From Agapanthus africanus (lineage: Eukaryota; Streptophyta; Magnoliopsida; Asparagales; Amaryllidaceae), in NCBI GenBank assembly GCA_030015575.1, contig CM057338.1, positions 632,206,189 through 632,270,188 of the forward strand: 64,000 bases of DNA. The letters are read 5' to 3'. Below the pieces are notes generated by a model. That model was not told the DNA's origin. It ran no database searches and saw only the letters and a list, made by a program, of their open reading frames with translations. Shown one piece after another: positions 55,978 through 64,000 of this stretch. The position numbers were made by a program, and so were the translations under genes. Position 1 is the stretch's first letter. Every line of letters begins with the position of its first letter.

Positions 55978-55991
55978 TGCAAGTGGGAGAT
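55978..55991 (+). promoter_or_regulatory. Polypurine tract of Cop-B
   Basis: TGCAAGTGGGAGAT between the pol stop and the 3' LTR. Confidence 0.92.
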
Positions 55992-58189
55992 TGTTGGTGT
56001 ATATGCCCTAGAGGCCATTACTGTATCATACTAGTATGTATATTACTTGATGGAAGCTTGGGATATTCACAGTTGTACAGACAATCTTGCTCAATATAGT
56101 AGTATGCTACTTGGTTTGTCTCTGCTTTAATGTGTACATGTGTGTTTATTTATTATATCACCTATACGCATTAGTAGAGCCCTTAGGATCTTTGCTTGAT
56201 TACCGGCGTTGTGATGGCGATCACACTCGTGGGGGCTGGGTAATCTACAAGCACATCCTTATACACGTCCCTAGTCGTGGGAGTATCGAGATAGGGCATC
56301 GATACTCCAGAGTAGACTAGCGTATGCGCTTCTCATCCCAGCACGGGAGACGGTCTGTCCCACAGCCGTCAGTACGTCGTACTTGAGATAGTATGCGGGT
56401 GCTCGTTAGGTTACGAGTACACTGGACAGGACTCGTCGGGAACTGATGGTTGGTATTATACCTATCGTCAGTTATCAGTTCCCAGGTGACATGAGTACAG
56501 CTTAGTCCGCTGACTTGACACTGTCACTTCGCCTCGAGTGTGTTCCCACTGTTCTTTGATTACTACCCTACCACGGCTCTACTGAGTCGTGCAAACAGGT
56601 AGTAGTTGGGAGCAGTCCCGAAGCACTTGGAGGCAGTGACGGTTAGACAGGATTCGTCTCTCCCGGTATTGGGGGTTGACATCGCGCTGTGTCTAGGAGA
56701 GCCATTACACGAGTAGTCCCTGGCCAGGGCAAGCGAGATATACTGGTAGGTTTCCAGTGTTATCTCAGGGTGTATTGGGCTTCACTCCGACACGACTTGT
56801 ACCGCTATTAGGGGACTGACGTTTACCGCCCCTCTAGGCCCGCCATGCGATGTATCAGACGAACAGACCGGACTGTACGGAGATTGTCACATATAGGCTC
56901 AGTAGGAGTTCGGATGGGTGTACCTCATCGGCCTTCTTATCGACATCTACCTGGGGACCGTTACGTACAGCTAGTGCCGCTTGCGGTCTGTGGTTAAACC
57001 CACTGCCAGCGTAGTGTCGAGTCTTTAGAGTCCCACACAGAGAGTTTCCCTGCACTGAGCGAAACGTGTAGAGGCCGTATGGTTTTACGGCAGGGCTGCG
57101 ATCACTTACGTACACTTGTGTGCGTATGGTGTTCGGGCAGGCAGTACTAGTAGGCTTTGGTTTAAGCCGGATCCTAGTATTGCACGGATGGATTTGTTTT
57201 GTCTTCTGTGCATCCGCATTCTACGGAATACGGATGCAGGTGTGTATGCACAGTTTTCTGGAGCGATGAAGGAGGAGGTGCCTCATTAGGGTTTTGGCAG
57301 TTGGTTCGGCCAAAACCATTATGTGGCAGGCTCATTAGGGTTTTGACAGTTCGTTTGGTCAAAACCATTATGAGCAGCGAACATCATTTACTAATCCTAT
57401 TAGTGATAATCTTATGATGGCTAATTGCATTGACCATTTGACCCCGTTGACCCCTCTTGACTTTGTTGACCGGTTGACCGTGTTGACCATTGACTTTCAA
57501 GAGGATTCCACACTCTTCTTTTCTTTTCCATTTTCTTTTGGATTATGATAATGGTCATTTCAATTGTAGCCATCAACTTTATCTTGATGGAATTAGTAAT
57601 GATGTTGTTTTTGCATTATTGCAACCATGGTTAGTTTTTTCTCTTGGTTAAGCTTATCATAACATTATTCTCTTTCTCTCTCTTGAAAAGAGAAGCTCCA
57701 TGGTTGCTAAAAACCTCCTTCTTCTTCCTCCTCTTGTTTTCTCCTTTGATCTCATGTGTTGAGAGAAAAAGGTTTTCACTTGACAAACACATCCATACAT
57801 CCTCTCTACACAACCTAGGGCTTCTAGATTAGCAATCTCCTTGCCCTAGTTACCTCGGTTTGAGGTGGAGCTCGGCGTACATCTCTCGGGTGGATCGTCT
57901 TCGACTCAAGGAGGCCGCGGAGGTGACCGAAGTCCGGATCAACCTTTGAGCAAGCCATGAAAAGAACAACAAGAAGAGAAGAACATCATAGAAGAACAAC
58001 AACTAGAAGTGAAGGAGTTCAAGTTGAGGTATAACCCCTAACCGAGTAGATACATCTCTTGTTAGGTTGCTAGTTTATAGTTTAGCAAAGATCCGGCTTT
58101 TACGGTCCATGTTACAAACCTTAGAAAAATTTTTGTTTTACCGTTTCCGCAACCCCGAAAGTACCGGGAGAGGTAACGTGGACCTAACA
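55992..58189 (+). repeat. 3' LTR of Cop-B
   Basis: 2198 bp, same length as the 5' copy and differing at three noticed sites. Followed by the TSD AAACC and then the Cop-A2 leader. Confidence 0.96.
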
Positions 58190-58194
58190 AAACC

Positions 58195-58882
58195 TGTCAT
58201 AGCCCTCCGTCATTTCAGATAAGTCCTGTTTAGTATTCGTGCTGCGTTTGTTGACCTTGTCAAGGCGCAGTGTGCGGTAGCTAACCAGTATTTATCTGCT
58301 TATGCATATGATGCAGATTGGGTTAGGGTAGTCGTGCGGCCTTGTTGACCTTGTCAAGGGTCGTGCGGGTGGGTTTGATTCAATCAAGAAATGACGGGTT
58401 GAACTTGACTTGCGGTCTATGGTTTGTTGACCTTGTCAAGGTCATAGATCGTTCGGGGCAAAATATTATCGGGAATTTCAAGTGTTGAAATTTGCAATGA
58501 GATTGCATACCTTCTATGAGATAGTTGGATCCCGATACCCGCTGCGAGTAAGAATTACTCCTGGGAGAGTTTTACACATTACAATTAGCCGATCAAGTAG
58601 GTGTCTAGAAAGGTGTTAACGAGGTTACGCCTCTGGGAAAACGAGGTTTACATTAATTAGGTTCGTGCGAAAGCACGGGGGACCTCCCTCAAAGTACCGA
58701 CACTGGCCTGGCTGAAAGATTGGCGAACTTGTAGTGTGTAATTAATCCCGGCTAGTCTTTCCTTTTAGGGTTTGAAGGAAGATTTGATAAAAAGCAGTGG
58801 GAGCCATCCTGATTAGATAAAATAATAACCAATCTATTCTTGAAAGAGCGCACGCTGAGTGTTTTCTTCTCTCTCTCTCCAG
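58195..58882 (+). other. Structured leader of Cop-A2, part 2
   Basis: Resumes as TGTCATAGCCCTCCGTCATTTC, matching Cop-A1 from about 25080. Contains the triple hairpin (58242-58450), CGTGC-GAAA-GCACG (58664-58677) and the acceptor-like tract ending at 58882. Confidence 0.75.
58242..58450 (+). other. Triple hairpin array of Cop-A2
   Basis: Hairpins at 58242-58270 (CTGCG/CGCAG), 58333-58367 (CGTGCG/CGTGCG, pairing with G-T) and 58414-58450 (GGTCTATG/CATAGATC, 8 bp). All share the apex TTGTTGACCTTGTCAAGG, which can fold TTGAC-CTT-GTCAA. Confidence 0.8.
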
Positions 58883-61677
58883 GTAGCGACCATATCACGC
58901 CTTAATCAAGATAATAATACGGAATATTGACTGAACCCGCTTAATATACTGAGCTAGGGAACGTTGGTCCCGCTCCACCTTATAATTGTTATAAGACAGA
59001 GCAGGAAATTGGGGAATACCAGATTTCCCATGCCGCCCAAACGAAGAGAGTGCATGCTGATGCATCATCTTCGGGTGTGTTCATTATAAAGAACTGTTTC
59101 TCAGTATCCTCCGCATCCTTGGTATATGATACCGGATCAGGATCCCAGATATGTAATCTGTTCCATAGGGCTACAAAAGGGTAGAAAAACTGAGAACGGG
59201 TGATAAGTTTCATGAGGCAGAAAACGGGGCAAGTGTTGCAGCCAAGTCTGTTGGTCACTGTCACCCTGTATTACCTATACATTGATTCTGAACGAATGTT
59301 ATTAGATACCGAACTTGATATACAAAATCATATCAGTCTCTTTATTAATAAAGAAATGATAATATTCTGTATTGTTGGATAATGTTTTGAACATTTCCTA
59401 TATCAAAAGTTGATCGGTTCAGGTACGTTATCTAAAAGCATTGATGTTCTAAATCAAACTACAGTTCTTAGAAAATGGAACACACACAAGAGAAAGAGTT
59501 CAGAAATGAACGAATTCTTCTTGAGGTATTGTAGACTAGGTCATATCAATGCGACCCGACTAGCTGAAGTTACATATAGATGCATATTTAAAACAGTTTG
59601 AATTTACATCTTGTGAAACTTGCCAGTCATGTCACAAAGATATAATGACACCAGCTCTGTTTATTGGAAACAGAGAAAGAGTTAGTGAACTCTTGGGATG
59701 ATACATGTTGATGTATGTAAGGTCCCCTGTCTACACATGCCAAGACCGGTTCTTTGTACTTCATTACATTCTCTGATGATCACTTTAGATTCAGACATAT
59801 GTTCCTGTTGAAACACAAGTCCGAACCTTTTGAGATATTCACAGAATATAAGCTAGAAGTAGAGAACCAATAAGGGTATAAGTATTATGTCCTTTGATGA
59901 GATCGAGGAGGAGAATACTTGAGCACGAAATTCCTGGACTATTCTAAAGGAGAATGAGATTCTCTCTCAGCATTACTCCTCCGTATACACCATAGCACGA
60001 TGGTATATCGGGGCGGAGCAATCACACCCTATATGATAAGGTGTGCTCTATGATGAGTACTACTGAGTTACCTATTTCCTTTTTGGGAGTTATGCACTTG
60101 AGAAGCTGTATACCTATTGAATAGGGTTCGAATCAAATCTATGCCTACCGCTTCATATGTGATATGGAAAGGGAAGAGCCCATATCTTAAGTTAGTTAAG
60201 ATTTGGGGTTGTCCGGGCTATGTTTAAAAACAAAATCCGGACAAGCTCGAGGCAAGGTCTGTTATGTACAACTGGAAAGGTTCCAGCTATGCAAACTACA
60301 GCAGATGATTTGGTACAACCAAAGGATTCAGTAGATTCCAACGAACCTCAGCCTCTCCGCCGATCTAGTAAGGTTCCTCACCCACCTGAGAGATACTTCG
60401 GTTTCTCTATGACAGTGGGAGCGAGGATTGCGTCATGAGATGATGACCCAACTAGTTTCGAGCTGGCCGTCAAGAGTAAGACTCTGTAAGAATGGCTGGA
60501 TGTTTATCGATCTGAGATGGAATCCTTATGCACCAACAAAGTATGGACTTTGGTTGCTATATCTGAAGGGTTAAATCCCCATCAGGAGCAAGTATATCTT
60601 GAGAAGATTATTTGGTGTAGATGGAAAAGTTGAGACTTTCAAAGATAGACTTGTTAAAGGTTTTCGTCATTGACCAGGCGTGGATAATGATGAAACCTTT
60701 TCCAGTGCCTATGCTTAAGTCCATCCAGATCCTACTTTCCACGGCTACATACCATGACTACGATATCTGGTGGTTGGGTGTCATGACAGCTTTTCTAAAT
60801 GATGTTTAAGAAGAGAGCGTCTATAAGTACACAGCCAGAGGGCCTCGTAGACAGTGGGAGCAGCGGAAACGTGTGCAAGATGCTTTATAGGATAAAGCAG
60901 GCATCGCGGAGTTGGAACATCTGTTTTGATGAAGTAGTTAAAGAGTTTGACATCATCAAAATAGTAGATGAACCTTGTATAAACAAAAAGGTAGTGGGGA
61001 GTATAGTGATGATCCTCGTAGAGTACCTGGATAACATACTCTTGATAGGGAAGGAGTTTCCTATGCTACGCTCGGTCAATCTCCGCTTATCACAATGATT
61101 CTCCATATAGGATCAAAGTGATACCTCCTAAATCCTGGGTTTTGGATCTATGAGATAGATCTAATTGGATGTTAGCATTCTCACTAGTTGTAGTGAGATG
61201 GTATCAATCGATCCTGGGAAGAATCACTGGAAGGGTTCCAGGGTGATAAAGACGACTGAATGTCAGTCACAGGCATTGTCTTTACCCTCAGTAAAGGGAC
61301 GGTATGTTGGAAGAGTTCCAAGCTAGATACCGTGGCATACTAGACGATAAAGGCAGGATACATCGCTACTTAAGATGCTACCAAAGAGGATGTTTGGGTG
61401 TATATTGGTTCATGAGATGAACTACGTTCCAACCATTGTGAGACAATGGAGTTGTGGCTTATGCCAAGGAACGCCGGTCCCATCAGTGATCCAGACATAT
61501 TCTAAGGCAGTGTCACCTGATCATGGAGATGGTTGATCTCCAGGGTGATCGAGGTCAGGAGAGTAGACTCAGAGGACAACACGGCGGATCCACTCACAAA
61601 GCCCTTTTCCCAGAGAGAGACTTTTATGGGATGGTTGAGTATGAGATACTGCAACCACTGCTATCAGATGGCCCTAG
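58883..61677 (+). pseudogene. Cop-A2 pol, wrecked
   Basis: Same islands as Cop-A1 pol: GTATATGATACCGGATCAGG (protease DTGS), integrase debris, QPLRRSSKVPHPPERYFGF near 60345-60405, and reverse transcriptase. The first RT catalytic Asp is Gly (GGT at 60777-60779), as in A1. The YVDD box has also become YLDN (61024-61035). The deletion of about 230 bp before RNase H recurs near 61180-61205. No working enzyme can be encoded. Private differences, such as an extra TGA near 60674, show drift after A1 and A2 separated. Confidence 0.88.
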
Positions 61678-61691
61678 TGCAAGTGGGAGAT
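61678..61691 (+). promoter_or_regulatory. Polypurine tract of Cop-A2
   Basis: TGCAAGTGGGAGAT before the 3' LTR. Confidence 0.88.
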
Positions 61692-63908
61692 TGTTAGTTA
61701 TATGTATGCCTTAGAAGCCATTACTATACATAGGATGTATATTGTAGTGGATGCTTAGACATATATAGGGAGGACTTTCTTGCTCGACATGATAGTATGC
61801 TATCTGGTTGCCCTTTACCTTAACGTGTATACTCATTGTCTCTCTGTTACATGTTGGTAAAGCCCTTAGGATGTGTACTTGACTACCTGGACTATGATGC
61901 AGATCATACTAGTGGGGACATGGTAGTCCATAAGTACATCCTTCAAGGTCCCTAGTCGTGGGTGTATCGAGACAGGGCATCGATATACCAGAGTAGACTA
62001 GCGTATACCTTCTCGACCCATACAGATGGGCGATGGATGATCCCATATCCATTGGTGTTTGACATCAGAGATGATATACGGGTGCTCAGTGGAGACTGGG
62101 TACACTGGACGGACTCGCCGAGAACTCCCAGATGGTATTATACCTTACGTCAGATGGCAGTTCTCTGGTGACACTGGTACAGAGTAGTCTGTTGACCCGA
62201 GATCGTCATAGAGTCTTGTGTGGTTCCCACTGTGCTTTGATTTCCACCTTACCACGTCCAAGAGGGCGTGCAAAACGGTGGTTTTTGGGTACAGTCCCGA
62301 ATCACATGGAGGCAATGAGCGATAGGAGGGGATTCGTCTCTCCCGGTATAGGGGGTTGATGTTGCGCTGTGTTCGATTGGCTATAACCGGAAATCCCTGG
62401 CCAGGGTTGCTGAGATTTACTGGTAAGTGTTACCAGTAGTTTCTCGAACTGTTATAGACCTCATATCGACACGACTTATCGAGCTACTGGGGTCTGACGT
62501 TTACCACCCCTAGGCAAGATATGCGACATATCAGACGACGAGACCGGACTGTAGGGTAAGTGTTACTGGTTGGATTCACAGGAGTGTGAGCGGGCTTGCT
62601 CGTCGATCTTCTGATAACTCAATACCCGGGTGGCCGTTACGTTTAGCAGACCGCTTGCGGCTTGTTGGTGATTGATATGATCATCACCTGCTGCCGGCGT
62701 ATTGACGAGTCTTTAGAGTTCTACACAGAGGTTTCCTGGCTCAAGCGAAACGAAATAGGAGCGCATATGAGATATGTGCGGGACCGAGAATAATGCATGT
62801 ATGTGATACCGTATTCCATTCTCGCGATAAATGTATCGATTGGTTGTATGCGATATAACCTAGTTATCGATTCAAGCATTGATTCGATAAGCCGATACAT
62901 TGAATATTAGTCGGTTATATGCGATATGACCGGGTCGTTAAATCAAGTGTTGATTTAATGATTTAATGCATAATTATATATTTGATATATTACTTTGCAT
63001 TAACTAGTATTGGTTCACTTTAAATGGATTTTCTCACTTGAATTGTGCAAGTTGTATATGTGATATACATTTATGCACATGATTGTATCATGTTTGATGA
63101 TACATGCTTACTTGGTTAAGTGTAAAGAATTAAACCTTGGTTAAACTAATGATTAGGGTTTTGTTTTTCCATTTACTTATTTATCTATTTATTTATCTTA
63201 TTCATTTTGGAAAAGAGAAAGATGAATGGTGGCTTTATTTGTTTTTAGTTGAACATTCATGAAACTTTGACTAAGTCACCATTCTTGTCTCATGCTTAAC
63301 CCTAACCATATGAACTAACCATAGTACATTCTCTACACTTAACCAAGGGTTAGTAAATGATAAGTATTGATTTATTTATCTATTTTATTCAACACTTATC
63401 ATATCTTTTTCTTCTTCTTCATGAGCAAGAAAAAGAAAAGCTTTCTACACCAATGGCAACTTGAGAAATCAAGTGAGAAATCCAATTCTAAAGTGAACCC
63501 ACCTCCTATTTCTTCATCCTCTACCTCTTGCCAAGTAGTATAGGGTGTTCTCTTCACAAGTTTCATGACTTGGTGAAGTGGGAGCTTGATCTTGTGATGC
63601 CTCGACGTAGATCATCTTCGGCATCGTTGTCGATGACCTAGCCCGCCCATTTCTCCGATGAAGCCGACGCTAGAGCCCGGGTTTCCATTTGGACAGTGAG
63701 GAGACTTCATTGTGGAGCTATGGAGGTGGAGGACCGGATCTACAAAGGTTGTATTTCCGTTTACTCGTAGTTAAGTTGTTAACTAGTTTATTGTTTCGCC
63801 TAAAATCTAGTTAACGATCCGTATTAGGGTTTCTCGGCACCCGTAAAATTTGAAAGCGGCATGGTTGATGCCTTGTGAGACCTCTTGGGAGTGCCTAGGA
63901 ACCCTACA
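61692..63908 (+). repeat. 3' LTR of Cop-A2
   Basis: 2217 bp with A-type start and end and the same hairpin array (about 62760-62960). Followed by the TSD CTTGT and the rest of the Gyp-X LTR. Confidence 0.94.
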
Positions 63909-64000
63909 CTTGTTTTGTTTTATTTTCATTTACTATGTGTGAATAATTCCACACTTGTTAAGCCTAAGGAAGGTGGTATGAGGGACGGAAAAATCTCTTG
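63909..64000 (+). repeat. Gyp-X LTR copy 3, right part (leaves the window)
   Basis: CTTGTTTTGTTTTATTTTCATTTAC continues the LTR broken at 43546, matching 5515 and 7254 onward. About 0.6 kb of the LTR should lie beyond the window. Confidence 0.92.

Larger units (their letters stand above)
48215..58189 (+). mobile_element. Cop-B: young, gag-less copia element with intact pol
   Basis: 9975 bp between perfect TSDs AAACC (48210-48214, 58190-58194). Both LTRs are exactly 2198 bp, and only three differences were noticed by eye (48723/56500, 48770/56547, 50387/58164), so it inserted recently. Primer site, structured leader, a single 1108-codon pol and polypurine tract are all intact. There is no gag, so particle protein would have to come from another element. 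The empty target is visible at about 25070-25100 in Cop-A1. Confidence 0.96.
43547..63908 (+). mobile_element. Cop-A2: defective copia element, split by Cop-B
   Basis: Flanked by a perfect TSD CTTGT (43542-43546, 63909-63913) in the third Gyp-X LTR. LTRs lie at 43547-45765 and 61692-63908. Without Cop-B it measures about 10.4 kb, nearly the size of Cop-A1, with the same order: primer site, structured leader, wrecked pol, polypurine tract. There is no gag. It shares specific pol lesions with Cop-A1 but differs in the apex sequence of the triple hairpin. Confidence 0.93.

Overview
The window looks like a nuclear intergenic stretch of a flowering plant. No host gene, tRNA, rRNA or bacterial feature was recognised. 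Essentially all 64 kb is a stack of LTR retrotransposons inserted into one another. Evidence: paired TG...CA long terminal repeats, 5-bp target-site duplications (TSDs), initiator-Met-tRNA-type primer sites (TGGTATCAGAGC), one Asp-tRNA-type primer site, polypurine tracts, and copia polyprotein coding sequence. The species cannot be named from this.

Layout. At the left are the end of a copia element (Cop-L1, 1-2320) and a copia LTR (Cop-L2, 2358-4529). A Ty3/gypsy-type element without recognisable pol (Gyp-X) starts inside Cop-L2 at 4530. Its LTRs lie at 4530-6195, 6284-7932 and 42541-43546, the last resuming at 63909 and running out of the window. Two insertion stacks interrupt Gyp-X. Stack 1: Gyp-E (8847-39156, TSD GATTG) contains Cop-D (12171-37304), which contains Cop-C (minus strand, 15354-35214, TSD GATGA), which contains Cop-A1 (20427-30781, TSD GTTCG). 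Stack 2: the third X LTR contains Cop-A2 (43547-63908, TSD CTTGT), which contains Cop-B (48215-58189, TSD AAACC).

Coding state. Only Cop-B has an intact reading frame: a 1108-residue pol with protease, integrase, reverse transcriptase and RNase H. Its two 2198-bp LTRs are almost identical, so it inserted recently. It has no gag. Cop-D keeps part of a gag with a zinc knuckle but is broken. Cop-A1 and Cop-A2 carry the same wrecked pol, so they descend from a copy that was already defective and was probably moved by proteins from elsewhere. Cop-C is heavily decayed.

Most interesting signal. In Cop-A1, A2, B and C the place where gag should be holds a 2-3 kb non-coding leader full of hairpins whose stems change in a paired way between elements. 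Three successive hairpins share one apical sequence that is identical three times within an element but different between elements, while their basal stems all differ. About 205 nt after the primer site sits a 110-127-nt hairpin that keeps its shape while most of its sequence is replaced. More paired-change hairpins occur in the LTRs. This looks like an element-specific structured RNA module that I do not recognise from known families. All comparisons were made by eye and no folding or alignment program was run.
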